Assembly: GCA_004322045.1 (NCBI GenBank)
Contig: SCRN01000040.1
Location: 186,001 to 250,000, forward strand
DNA from: Paraburkholderia sp.
Lineage (GTDB): Bacteria; Pseudomonadota; Gammaproteobacteria; Burkholderiales; Burkholderiaceae
DNA length: 64,000 nt
Reading direction: 5' to 3'
Within the stretch, counting starts at the first letter, position 1; the number at the start of each line of letters is the position of its first letter. The notes below the pieces were generated by a model, which was given only the letters and a program-made list of their open reading frames with translations, did not search any database and was not told where the DNA came from. Of the stretch, positions 1 through 8,210 are shown piece by piece. The translations under genes and the position numbers were made by a program.

Positions 1-2
1 AG

Positions 3-722
3 CGCGTGGCGCTGGAGTTGGGCGGCAAGTCGGCGTCGGTCGTGCTCGACGATGCCGATTTCGAGGCGGCGGTGAAGGGCACGGTGGCGGCGTGCTATCT
101 CAATTCAGGGCAAACCTGTTCGGCGCACACGCGGCTCATCGTGCCCGCGGCGCGCTACGAACAAGCGCGCGATCTGGCGAAGGCGGCCGCTGAGACCTAC
201 GTGATTGGCGATCCGCGCGATGAAAGCACGCGCTTGGGGCCGCTGGCCTCTGGGGCCCAATTGAAGCGCGTGCGCGATTACATCGAACGCGGCATCGCGG
301 AGGGCGCCGAGCTCGTGACGGGTGGCGCGCAGATGCCGGACGGGTTGTCCAAGGGGTATTTCGTCAGGCCGACCGTGTTGGGTCGTGTGCATCCGAAGGC
401 CACGATTGCGCAGGAGGAAATTTTCGGGCCGGTGCTGTCGATCCTCACATACGCGGACGAGGAAGAAGCGATCCGCATCGCCAACGATACGCCGTATGGC
501 CTCGGCGGCGCGGTATGGGCAGGCAGCGACGAGCGCGCCGAGCGCGTTGCGCGGAGGATTCGCACGGGGCAGGTCGACATCAACGGCGGAGCCTGGAATA
601 TGGAGGCCCCGTTCGGCGGATTCAAACAGTCGGGATACGGGCGTGAAAACGGCGTTTACGGGCTCGAAGAATATCTCGAATACAAGTCGATGCAGTTTCT
701 GGCGGACAAGCGGGCGAAGTAA
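3..722 (+). CDS. Aldehyde dehydrogenase family protein (5'-truncated by window start)
   Basis: This is the C-terminal half of an NAD(P)-dependent aldehyde dehydrogenase, which oxidises an aldehyde to its carboxylic acid. The visible part begins just before the conserved ELGGKS segment that holds the general-base Glu. It then has NSGQTCSA with the catalytic Cys, the EEIFGPVLS motif and the C-terminal [14 protein letters not shown] motif. About 240 of the usual 480-500 residues are present, because the 5' end lies outside the window. The substrate cannot be told from this part, and the upstream context is missing. A short GC-rich hairpin follows the stop codon. Confidence 0.93.
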   Translation, partial: RVALELGGKSASVVLDDADFEAAVKGTVAACYLNSGQTCSAHTRLIVPAARYEQARDLAKAAAETYVIGDPRDESTRLGPLASGAQLKRVRDYIERGIAEGAELVTGGAQMPDGLSKGYFVRPTVLGRVHPKATIAQEEIFGPVLSILTYADEEEAIRIANDTPYGLGGAVWAGSDERAERVARRIRTGQVDINGGAWNMEAPFGGFKQSGYGRENGVYGLEEYLEYKSMQFLADKRAK

Positions 723-749
723 AGAATGCGTTGCGGATGCATTGCGCTT

Positions 750-766
750 AGCCGGGCCCGCCGGCT
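750..766 (+). terminator. Short GC-rich hairpin after the aldehyde dehydrogenase gene
   Basis: AGCCGG and CCGGCT pair around a 5-base loop, 28 bases after the stop codon. No T-tract follows, so it could stabilise the 3' end or act with Rho. It is a weak terminator call. Confidence 0.3.
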
Positions 767-894
767 GATGACCCTATGGGATGCTCCTGCCAGCCTCGCT
801 GGTTAGCGATGCACGCTAAGACGTGACTTGTCATGGGCGAGGAAGGGTCGCATGAGCGTGCGGCCCGCTGCCGCAGGTTAGCGTAAGCCCTCAC

Positions 895-908
895 TTGACT
901 AGGGTCAA
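895..908 (+). promoter_or_regulatory. FNR/Anr-like box upstream of ompW
   Basis: TTGAC-TAGG-GTCAA is a perfect 5-4-5 dyad with the architecture of FNR/Anr sites (consensus TTGAT-N4-ATCAA; the C/G variant is also known). If the start site is near 943, the dyad centre lies at about -41.5, the usual position for FNR-type activation, with AATGAT (931-936) as a possible -10. E. coli ompW is known to be oxygen/FNR-controlled. An inverted repeat AACCCC-N10-GGGGTT (924-945) lies between this box and the ribosome site. Confidence 0.55.
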
Positions 909-964
909 ATTCCCTCAGTGTTTAACCCCAAATGATGTAGGGGTTTAGACGACAGGGAGTCGAT

Positions 965-1660
965 ATGCAAACCGAAGGTTTCACCCTCATCAAGCGTTGT
1001 ACCGTGCTGGCCTGCATGATTGGTGCGTCGCTCGCAGCGACCGACGTTTTCGCCGCGGATGCGACTTCGTCGGCCAACGTGCCGGCCACGGTGGCGTCCG
1101 GCACGAGCAGCGGCGCATTGCACGCCGGCGATTGGCTCGTGCGGCTGCGCGCCATCAGCATCGAGCCGCAGGCCCGCACGAACGAGACGCTTTCGGCGCT
1201 GAACGTCGGGGTGAACAACGCGATCGTGCCTGAGCTCGACTTCACCTACATGATCCGCGACTACCTCGGTGTGGAGCTGATCCTCGCCACTTCGCGCCAT
1301 CAGGTGACGTCCAGCCTCGGCAATCTGGGCGGCGTGGGCGTTCTGCCTCCGACGCTGTTGCTGCAATATCACTTCAATCATCAGGGACGCATCAGACCGT
1401 ACATCGGCGCCGGTATCAACTACACGCTGTTCTACAACAACGGGCTCAACGCCGGCGGCCAATCGATTTCGATCGACAACCACAGCTTCGGACCGGCAGT
1501 GCAAGCGGGCGTCGACGTGCAGATCACGAAGAAGCTTTATGTGAACGCCGATATCAAAAAGATCTGGATGAAGACGGGCGCGTCGCTTGGCGGCACGTCG
1601 CTCGGGACGCTGCATATCGACCCGTTGGTGGTGGGTGTGGGCATCGGCATGAAATTCTGA
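965..1660 (+). CDS. ompW: OmpW family outer membrane protein
   Basis: An eight-stranded beta-barrel porin of the OmpW family, which forms a narrow outer-membrane channel for small hydrophobic molecules. The first about 30 residues are a signal peptide ending VFA-AD. The mature part shows family features: the GDWLVRLRAISIEP start, the LLQYHFNHQGRIRPYIGAGINYT segment described by its GAGINYT core, and a C-terminal Phe (GIGMKF) recognised by the BAM machinery. At 231 residues the length is normal. An AGGGAG ribosome site lies just before the ATG. It stands alone, with an FNR-like box upstream and a terminator downstream, which suggests oxygen-responsive control. Confidence 0.93.
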   Translation: MQTEGFTLIKRCTVLACMIGASLAATDVFAADATSSANVPATVASGTSSGALHAGDWLVRLRAISIEPQARTNETLSALNVGVNNAIVPELDFTYMIRDYLGVELILATSRHQVTSSLGNLGGVGVLPPTLLLQYHFNHQGRIRPYIGAGINYTLFYNNGLNAGGQSISIDNHSFGPAVQAGVDVQITKKLYVNADIKKIWMKTGASLGGTSLGTLHIDPLVVGVGIGMKF

Positions 1661-1687
1661 CCGCTGCGCGAAGCGCCTCGTATTTCC

Positions 1688-1711
1688 AACGCCGGCAAGT
1701 CCGGCGTTTTT
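1688..1711 (+). terminator. Rho-independent terminator of ompW
   Basis: AACGCCGG (1688-1695) and CCGGCGTT (1701-1708) form an 8-bp stem with a 5-base loop, followed by a T-rich run (TTTTTCGTTTTT). It starts 28 bases after the ompW stop and also lies between convergent genes. Confidence 0.85.
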
Positions 1712-1736
1712 CGTTTTTCATTGAGGTAAAGCGCTT

Positions 1737-1940
1737 TTAGCCTTTGTCGTTGCGAAACCGCATCGCGGTGCCTTCGCGCTCGATACGCTCCCACACCGCG
1801 CGTTTTTCGACGTCGCTCATGAAGACCCAATTGGAGACCTCCATGGCCGTGCGTCCGCATCCTTTGCAGATCTCGTCGAACAACGTGGAGCACACTCCGA
1901 TGCAGGGGCTGTCGGGTAGGTCGTGGAGGTTGGAAGCCAT
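1737..1940 (-). CDS. DUF1289 domain-containing small protein
   Basis: A 67-residue cytoplasmic protein of the DUF1289 family. It has the family's cysteine pattern SPCIGVC, then ICKGCGRT, then the conserved EVSNWVFMSDVEKRAVWERI segment, so it may bind a metal or an Fe-S cluster. The biochemical role of the family is not established. I chose the ATG giving MASNLHDLPDSPC because homologues begin shortly before the first Cys pair. The reading frame stays open further upstream without similarity. It is convergent with ompW. Confidence 0.85.
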   Translation of the reverse strand: MASNLHDLPDSPCIGVCSTLFDEICKGCGRTAMEVSNWVFMSDVEKRAVWERIEREGTAMRFRNDKG

Positions 1941-2320
1941 CGCAAGCGGTCTCGAAAACGGAGCTGCCTGTATGGTATCCGAGGGCGAACGCGCTTTGAC
2001 AATCACCCTGCGCGCAACGGGGACGCATAGCTGCAGGCTATCCGAAAGGCCAAGGCAGGTTTTATTCCGGTAGACATGGGGCGATAACCCGATAAAATTG
2101 CGCCCGATTTGTCGTTGCGCGAAAGTCCGCGGCGAGCGTGTGGGCGGGGTTCTCGGTGAGGCTGTGCGGTTTGTGCGACAACCGGTCCGATCCGCTCGCA
2201 TTTTTATGTCGCGCGCCAATGATTGATGGTAGCTTTCGGGTTTTTCACGGGAAGCCGCGCGCATAGCGTGGCGGCATGGCGGGGTTGAGGCCGGCGAACC
2301 GGTCCGCATCGGAGAACGGG
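1941..2320 (+). promoter_or_regulatory. 380-bp intergenic region: promoter and long leader of the polyamine importer
   Basis: This gap separates the divergent DUF1289 gene from the ABC importer. A plausible sigma70 promoter on the plus strand is TAGACA (2071-2076), 16 bp, TAAAAT (2093-2098). That would leave a leader of about 215 bases before the substrate-binding protein gene. No known riboswitch was recognised in the leader, and no further gene is supported. Confidence 0.4.
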
Positions 2321-3418
2321 ATGAAAAAACAGGCAATGGGCGCGCTGGCTGCACTCTTTTTGTGCGCTGCGCCGTGGGCGGCGTCGGCGAAAGATACGCA
2401 ACTGAACGTCTATAACTGGTCCGATTACATCGCCAAGGACACGATCCCCAACTTCGAGAAGCAGACAGGCGTCAAAGTCCGCTACGACAACTACGACAGC
2501 GACGACACGCTGCAAGCCAAGCTTCTGACCGGTAGTTCGGGCTACGACATCGTGGTGCCAACGAGCAATTACGCAGGCAAGCAAATCGCCGCGGGCATCT
2601 TCACTCCGTTGGACAAATCGAAGCTGCCGAATCTCAAATACCTCGACCCGCAACTGATGGCCCTCGTCGCGGGCGCAGACCCGGGCAACAAGTACGTGGT
2701 GCCTTGGGCCTGGGGCACGACGGGCCTCGGCTACAACGTGACGAAGGCCCAGCAAATCCTCGGCAAGAACGTCGCCCTGGACAGCTGGGATGTGCTGTTC
2801 AAGCCCGAGAACATTTCGAAGCTCAAAGCCTGCGGCGTGTCGGTGCTCGATGCGCCCGATCAGGTCTTCGCCGCGGCGCTGCACTACATCGGCAAGGATC
2901 CGGTGAGCACGAATCCGGCCGACTATCAGGCCGCGCTCGCGATGCTGAAAAAAATCCGCCCGTACATCACGCAGTTCAACTCGTCGGGTTACATCAACGA
3001 CATGGTTGGGGGCGACATTTGCTTCGCTTACGGCTGGTCGGGCGACGTCGTGATCGCCAAGCATCGCGCACTCGAAGCGAAGAAACCGTACAAGATCGAG
3101 TACTTCGTGCCGAAGGGCGGTGCGCCCATTTGGTTCGACGTGATGGCGATTCCGAAGGACGCCGCGCACAAGGAAGCGGCCCTCGAGTGGATCAACTATA
3201 TCGAGACGCCCCAGGTTCATGCAGCGATCACGAACGCCGTGTTCTATCCGAGCGCGAACGCGGAAGCGAAGAAGTACGTCGATCCCAAGATTGCCAACGA
3301 TCCAGCCGTCTATCCGCCTGCCGACGTTGTCAAGACGCTCTTTTTGCTCAAGCCGCTGCCGCCGGAAATTCAACGGTTGCAGACGCGGCTTTGGACTGAA
3401 TTCAAGTCGGGCCGATAA
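2321..3418 (+). CDS. potF: Polyamine ABC transporter substrate-binding protein (PotF-like)
   Basis: The periplasmic binding protein of a spermidine/putrescine-type ABC importer. A Sec signal peptide (MKKQ... to AASA, about 23 residues) precedes the family start LNVYNWSDYIAKDT. The body has the usual SGYDIVVPTSNY and GDICFAYGWSGD segments. At 365 residues the length is typical for PotD/PotF. The start follows a GGAGAACGGG ribosome site; an in-frame ATG 45 bases upstream lacks one. It heads a four-gene operon with an ATPase and two permeases. Whether it prefers putrescine, spermidine or another amine cannot be read from sequence alone. Confidence 0.92.
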   Translation: MKKQAMGALAALFLCAAPWAASAKDTQLNVYNWSDYIAKDTIPNFEKQTGVKVRYDNYDSDDTLQAKLLTGSSGYDIVVPTSNYAGKQIAAGIFTPLDKSKLPNLKYLDPQLMALVAGADPGNKYVVPWAWGTTGLGYNVTKAQQILGKNVALDSWDVLFKPENISKLKACGVSVLDAPDQVFAAALHYIGKDPVSTNPADYQAALAMLKKIRPYITQFNSSGYINDMVGGDICFAYGWSGDVVIAKHRALEAKKPYKIEYFVPKGGAPIWFDVMAIPKDAAHKEAALEWINYIETPQVHAAITNAVFYPSANAEAKKYVDPKIANDPAVYPPADVVKTLFLLKPLPPEIQRLQTRLWTEFKSGR

Positions 3419-3449
3419 CCTCATCGCCGCACGCGGCATGCAGTCATCA

Positions 3450-3478
3450 AGCCCCCGGAGACGTTGCCGGGGGCTTTG
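3450..3478 (+). terminator. Intercistronic hairpin between potF and potG
   Basis: AGCCCCCGG (3450-3458) and CCGGGGGCT (3467-3475) form a 9-bp stem with an 8-base loop, followed by TTTGT. It sits in the gap after the binding-protein gene. Such partial terminators often lower expression of the ATPase and permeases relative to the binding protein; that role is inferred here. Confidence 0.65.
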
Positions 3479-3511
3479 TACATCAAAACGAGTGGAGTCA
3501 AGCAGGACATC

Positions 3512-4675
3512 ATGAGCGATCAGTCGAGCTCACAGCCGCCCGCCGGCGCGCGACCCGCAACTGCAAAGCCGGCCGGCGAGGCATCGGTCGATAACTTCGT
3601 GCAGATCGTCGACGTCGTCAAGAACTTTGGGGAAACCGCGGCGGTCAAGAATGTCGATCTGTCGGTAGCGAAAGGCGAACTGTTCGCATTGCTCGGCAGC
3701 TCGGGTTGCGGCAAGTCCACGCTGCTGCGAATGCTCGCAGGGCTGGAGTCGGTCACCTCGGGCAAGATTTTGATCGAGGGAGAGGACTTGGCGCTCATGC
3801 CGCCGTACCGCCGGCCGGTCAACATGATGTTCCAGTCGTACGCGCTGTTTCCGCACATGAGCGTCGAGTCGAATGTCGCATTCGGGCTCAAGCAAGAAGG
3901 CGTGGCGAAGGCCGAATTGAAGGCGCGGGTGGCCGATACGCTCGACCTCGTGCAGATGGGGCGGTTCGCCAAACGTAAGCCGCACCAGCTCTCCGGCGGT
4001 CAGCAACAACGCGTGGCGCTCGCGCGCTCGCTCGTGAAGCGGCCGAAGCTGCTGCTGCTCGACGAGCCCATGTCGGCGCTCGATAAGCAGATTCGCCAGC
4101 GCACGCAGATCGAGCTCGTGAACATTCTCGATCGGGTGGGCGTGACGTGCATCATGGTGACGCACGATCAGGAGGAGGCGATGACGATGGCCGACCGCCT
4201 GGCGGTGATGAGCGAAGGCCAGATCGTGCAGCTGGGCACGCCGCATGAAGTCTATGAATATCCGAACTCGCGTTTCTCGGCCGAGTTCATCGGCTCCACC
4301 AATTTGTTCGACGGGCACGTCGTAGAAGACGAACCCGACCATGTCTTCGTCGAGACGGTGGAGTTGCCTTGCCGCCTGTACGTCAATCACGGCATCACCG
4401 GGCCGCTCGGCATGCCCGTGACGATTTCAGTTCGGCCCGAGCGCATCGCGCTGACGCGAAAGCCGCCCGAAGGCGCATTCAACTGGGGGCACGGCACTGT
4501 TTCCAACATTGCGTACATGGGCGGGTACTCGCTTTATCACGTGGAGCTCGACTCGGGCAAGACGGTCATCGCCAACGTGTCGAGCCTTGCCTTGACGGAA
4601 ATCGATTCGCCCACGTGGGGCGATGAGATCTATGTGCGCTGGAGCGCATCGGCCGGCGTGGTGCTGACGGCATGA
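3512..4675 (+). CDS. potG: Polyamine ABC transporter ATP-binding protein (PotG/PotA-like)
   Basis: The cytoplasmic ATPase that powers the importer. Walker A is GSSGCGKST (residues 62-70), the ABC signature is LSGGQQQR, Walker B is LLLLDEP and the switch His lies in THDQEEAM. The C-terminal third (SVRPERIAL and after) matches the TOBE regulatory domain. Its 387 residues fit the PotA/PotG family, with a 25-residue Ala/Pro-rich N-terminal extension. The ATG is preceded by AGCAGGA; an in-frame start 48 bases upstream would sit in the hairpin. The stop overlaps the next start (ATGA). Confidence 0.94.
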   Translation: MSDQSSSQPPAGARPATAKPAGEASVDNFVQIVDVVKNFGETAAVKNVDLSVAKGELFALLGSSGCGKSTLLRMLAGLESVTSGKILIEGEDLALMPPYRRPVNMMFQSYALFPHMSVESNVAFGLKQEGVAKAELKARVADTLDLVQMGRFAKRKPHQLSGGQQQRVALARSLVKRPKLLLLDEPMSALDKQIRQRTQIELVNILDRVGVTCIMVTHDQEEAMTMADRLAVMSEGQIVQLGTPHEVYEYPNSRFSAEFIGSTNLFDGHVVEDEPDHVFVETVELPCRLYVNHGITGPLGMPVTISVRPERIALTRKPPEGAFNWGHGTVSNIAYMGGYSLYHVELDSGKTVIANVSSLALTEIDSPTWGDEIYVRWSASAGVVLTA

Positions 4676-5601
4676 AGACGCTTGTGCTCGCGCTCTCGAC
4701 CTGGCCCGCTCGCAAGCTGAAATTGACGGGCGGCACGGCCGTCGTCGCGGGGCCGTTCCTCTGGTTGCTGATGTTCTTCTTCGTGCCGTTCTTGCTCGTC
4801 GTCAAGATCAGCTTTGCCGAGTTGCAGCTCGGTATCCCGCCGTACACCGAGCTCGTCGCATTCAAAGATGGGGTCGTCCAGATTTCGCTGAACGTGGCGC
4901 ATTATGCGTTCCTCTTCACCGATAGCCTGTACTTCGCCACTTACGTCAATTCGGTCGTCGTCGCGGTCGTCACGACGCTGATCTGCCTGCTGCTCGGCTA
5001 TCCGATGGCGTACTACATCGCGCGCTCGGACCCGCATTCGCGCAACCTCCTGATGATGGCGGTGATGCTGCCGTTCTGGACGTCGTTCTTGATTCGCGTC
5101 TATGCATGGATCGGCATCCTCAAGAACAACGGCTTGCTCAACAATTTCCTCATGACGATCGGGTTGATTCATACGCCCATCGAGTTGTATAGGACGAACG
5201 CGGCCGTTTATATCGGGATGGTCTATTCGTACCTGCCGTTTCTCGTGATGCCGCTTTACGCGCACCTCGTGAAGATGGATTTGACGCTGCTCGAAGCGGC
5301 CTACGATCTCGGCGCCAAGCCGTGGAAAGCCTTCGTGCAAATCACATTGCCGCTATCGAAGAACGGCATTATTGCCGGGTGTCTGCTCGTCTTCATTCCT
5401 GCGGTGGGCGAGTACGTTATCCCCGAACTGCTCGGGGGCGCGAATACGTTGATGATCGGCCGCGTCATGTGGAACGAGTTCTTCAACAATGCCGACTGGC
5501 CGATGGCGTCTGCCGTCACCTGTGCGATGGTCTTGCTGTTGCTCGTGCCGATGGCCATGTTCCAGCACTTTCAGGCCAAACAACTGGAAGCGCGGCGATG
5601 A
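4672..5601 (+). CDS. potH: Polyamine ABC transporter permease 1 (PotH/PotB-like)
   Basis: One of the two inner-membrane permeases forming the translocation pore. Six hydrophobic segments are visible, starting with VVAGPFLWLLMFFFVPFLLV. The cytoplasmic EAA loop (LLEAAYDLGAKPWKAF), which docks on the ATPase, precedes the last segments. It has 309 residues, normal for the family. Start and stop overlap both neighbours by ATGA, so it is translationally coupled in the operon. Confidence 0.93.
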   Translation: MKTLVLALSTWPARKLKLTGGTAVVAGPFLWLLMFFFVPFLLVVKISFAELQLGIPPYTELVAFKDGVVQISLNVAHYAFLFTDSLYFATYVNSVVVAVVTTLICLLLGYPMAYYIARSDPHSRNLLMMAVMLPFWTSFLIRVYAWIGILKNNGLLNNFLMTIGLIHTPIELYRTNAAVYIGMVYSYLPFLVMPLYAHLVKMDLTLLEAAYDLGAKPWKAFVQITLPLSKNGIIAGCLLVFIPAVGEYVIPELLGGANTLMIGRVMWNEFFNNADWPMASAVTCAMVLLLLVPMAMFQHFQAKQLEARR

Positions 5602-6416
5602 TCAAACCGAACCGCACTTTGCAACTGACCGCGCTCGGGATCGGTTTTGCGTTTCTGTATATCCCGATCCTGAGTTTGATCGTCTATTCGTTCAACGAAT
5701 CGCAACTCGTGACGGTCTGGACGCATTTTTCGCTGCGCTGGTACGCGGCGCTCGCGCAAGATGACGAACTCATCGCCGCGTTCTGGCTTTCGCTGCGCAT
5801 CGCGCTGTTGACGGCGTTCGCATCGGTATTCATCGGCACGTGGGCGGGCTTCGTGCTCGCACGGATGGGTCGTTTTCGCGGTTTCACGCTGTTTTCGGGG
5901 ATGATCAACGCGCCGCTCGTCATCCCCGAAGTCATCCAAGGCATTTCGCTGCTGTTGCTTTTCATCGAAATGGGCAAGTGGCTTGGATGGCCTCAGGGGC
6001 GTGGGCTCGTGACGATTTGGATCGGTCACGTTATGCTGTGCATGTCGTATGTCGCGATCATCGTGCAGTCGCGCGTGCGCGAATTGAATCCGTCGCTCGA
6101 AGAGGCCGCGCTCGACCTGGGTGCGACGCCGTTCAAGGTGTTCTTCGCCATCACGCTGCCGTTGATTTCGCAAGCGCTGATGGCTGGGTGGTTGCTGTCT
6201 TTTACGCTGTCGATCGACGATCTCGTGCTCTCGGCGTTTTTGTCCGGGCCGGGTTCGACCACGCTGCCCCTCGTTGTCTTCTCGCGCGTACGGCTTGGGC
6301 TCAATCCCGAGATGAATGCGCTGGCGACGTTGTTTATCGGGGTGGTTACGACGGGCGTCATCGGAATCAACTACATCATGTTGAGGTCGCGCAGAAGGAT
6401 AGAGCAGGCCATTTAA
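5598..6416 (+). CDS. potI: Polyamine ABC transporter permease 2 (PotI/PotC-like)
   Basis: The second permease of the importer, 272 residues, with about six membrane segments beginning LGIGFAFLYIPILSLIVYSF. The EAA motif is LEEAALDLGATPFKVF. The start at MIKPNRTLQ overlaps the previous stop by ATGA; a longer in-frame reading runs back inside potH and is not credible. It is the last gene of the operon, and only 14 bases separate its stop from that of the convergent gene at 6431. Confidence 0.93.
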   Translation: MIKPNRTLQLTALGIGFAFLYIPILSLIVYSFNESQLVTVWTHFSLRWYAALAQDDELIAAFWLSLRIALLTAFASVFIGTWAGFVLARMGRFRGFTLFSGMINAPLVIPEVIQGISLLLLFIEMGKWLGWPQGRGLVTIWIGHVMLCMSYVAIIVQSRVRELNPSLEEAALDLGATPFKVFFAITLPLISQALMAGWLLSFTLSIDDLVLSAFLSGPGSTTLPLVVFSRVRLGLNPEMNALATLFIGVVTTGVIGINYIMLRSRRRIEQAI

Positions 6417-6430
6417 GCTTAAGGTGGGAA

Positions 6431-7981
6431 TTAAAAGTCGTCGAAGCCGTACGGTGGTGAGCCGAAGCGGTACAGTTGTCCCAACCCGTCGAACCATGCT
6501 TGTTGTTGTTCCCCCACGGGTTGCTGGTTCGCCGCCGGCGGCGGTTGCTCGGCCGCCGGTTGTTGCCCCGCCGGCGCTTGCTGGCCGTCCACCGCTTGCG
6601 GCACCGCTTGCAGCGCTTCATAGACAGCCTGCGCTCGCTCCTCTTCCTGTGTGACGGCCTGATCGACAGGATATGTGACGATCGTCGACTGGTCCGCCGG
6701 GGTTGGATACAAGCAGTTATGGAAGCGATCGCCCGTCCAGTACCAGTCGCTTGGATTCAAAGACGCCCACGTCTTCGTTTCGTAATCGGAGAACGCGAAC
6801 CGCATGCTGTCGCGGAATCTTGCGTAGCGCGCTTGTTTCTGACTGGTCAGGGGCGCGCCTAGGGCCGGTTTGCTGCGATAAAGACTCATCTTGTTGCCGT
6901 ATCCCAAATGGTGCCCGGCAAGGATGGCATAGGCCGTACGAGGCCAAGGGTCGATCACCACGTAGTATTGGTCCTGCCAGTGCCGTTTGCCGACGCGGCA
7001 AAACGTATGACCCGGGACGCCGATCAACTGCACGACATAGTCGGACGGGTATCGTTCGCGTGCAAACATGAACGTGAGTGCGGCCATTTGGTCGCAGTTT
7101 CCCGCTTCGACCGTCAGGGCTGCCTGAGCGCGCAGCCTTGGTTTGTCGTTCATCACTTGGCTTCGGAGGTCGTCCATTGCCGATTTGACGTCCTTGTTCG
7201 AAGCCTCTGCCGCGCTCGCTTCGCTCCCCGTCGGTTCCAGCGCTGCCATCAACGCACGCTGAAATGCCTGTTTCAAGGAATCTGCTTGGGGCTCCCTTTT
7301 GTCGTCGAACTGCTGGGCATAGGCCGCGAGCCGCGCGTCGACCCAGGCGGTTCGCTGTGCCGGCTCCCATCGAGCGATATAGCGCCGCAGTTCCTCTTCC
7401 AGGTAGAGACTGGCACGCTGATACAGAAACTGCACTCTTTTAGTTACCTCGTCTCGCTGGTGCTGGGAGTAGGAGACGTTCCAGGCTTGATTTGCGCTTC
7501 CGAAACGAAGCGCTCTCTTTACATCCGAGATGATCTCGTTCGCAATTCCCATTGCCCTGTCGTGTTCGGCTGAGACCGGGGCGTAGGTATAGATCGGCTG
7601 CACGTCCTGGTGCCGAATGGCGGGAGGCGACGTGGGGGTGGCGGTGGCCGTGGATGTTTGTCCCAATGCCGAGGTCGATGCCGCCTCGGCGGCCGGCGCC
7701 TGCTGGGCGTTGGCGGCCGCGGCGACATCGGTAGCTTGTTGCTCCGCTACCGATGACAACCGAGATGGCGTTGGGCTCGGTCGCCTATGCCTATTGCTGA
7801 TGTTGACATACCGACCTTGCCACTCCGCCCGCAGCGCCGGCACCGAGCCAGGTGGACTCCCGTTGACACCGGGCGCAGCGGGCATTTGACGAGGCTCGAG
7901 CACAAGGGGCTCGGACGCGGCCCGCTTTCGTCGGCGCGCGAGGAGCGCTTGCTGCGTAAAACACGACTGTGGGCCTGGCAT
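6431..7981 (-). CDS. Unrecognised protein with transglutaminase-like Cys-His-Asp core
   Basis: A 516-residue protein I cannot assign to a named family. Residues about 290-350 look like a transglutaminase/papain-like catalytic core: GNCDQMAALTF (Cys296), GHTFCRV (His325) and VVIDPWPR (Asp344), in the order and rough spacing of that superfamily. The N-terminal 120 and C-terminal 60 residues are Ala/Gln/Pro-rich and probably disordered. Residues 130-285 are helical and charged. There is no signal peptide or membrane segment. An ATG with GAGGT six bases upstream supports the start. The architecture resembles secreted effectors or processing proteases, but no secretion signal or effector promoter was seen. 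It lies alone between two transport loci. Confidence 0.7.
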   Translation of the reverse strand: MPGPQSCFTQQALLARRRKRAASEPLVLEPRQMPAAPGVNGSPPGSVPALRAEWQGRYVNISNRHRRPSPTPSRLSSVAEQQATDVAAAANAQQAPAAEAASTSALGQTSTATATPTSPPAIRHQDVQPIYTYAPVSAEHDRAMGIANEIISDVKRALRFGSANQAWNVSYSQHQRDEVTKRVQFLYQRASLYLEEELRRYIARWEPAQRTAWVDARLAAYAQQFDDKREPQADSLKQAFQRALMAALEPTGSEASAAEASNKDVKSAMDDLRSQVMNDKPRLRAQAALTVEAGNCDQMAALTFMFARERYPSDYVVQLIGVPGHTFCRVGKRHWQDQYYVVIDPWPRTAYAILAGHHLGYGNKMSLYRSKPALGAPLTSQKQARYARFRDSMRFAFSDYETKTWASLNPSDWYWTGDRFHNCLYPTPADQSTIVTYPVDQAVTQEEERAQAVYEALQAVPQAVDGQQAPAGQQPAAEQPPPAANQQPVGEQQQAWFDGLGQLYRFGSPPYGFDDF

Positions 7982-8210
7982 TCGCTACCTCGACTGAGGC
8001 CACCGATGGCGTGGTGGGAGCGGGGACACCGGTCGTATGCTGCCGTCGAGCTTCCGTACTCGATCAAAGCCCCGTAAGTTGGTTTTTTCACACCGGGGAT
8101 GTATTCGGGCATGAAACCGACGCATCGTCGGCGCAAGACTTTGCGTCAGTTTAGCGTGCCGTTCGCCAGCGCTGCCGAGCCAATGCGCCGAAGCACGCGT
8201 TCATTTCCCA
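7982..8210. other. Gap between two leftward genes, no gene seen
   Basis: This 229-base stretch lies upstream of the transglutaminase-like gene and downstream of the RND outer membrane component. Several frames are open, but none gives a recognisable protein. No hrpII-type effector box (TTCG-N16-TTCG on the minus strand) was found. It presumably holds the promoter of the gene at 6431-7981. Confidence 0.4.

Noticed and set aside
7982-8150. hrpII box (TTCG-N16-TTCG) as evidence for a type III effector
   Set aside because: No such pair was found upstream of the transglutaminase-like gene, so effector status is left as speculation.
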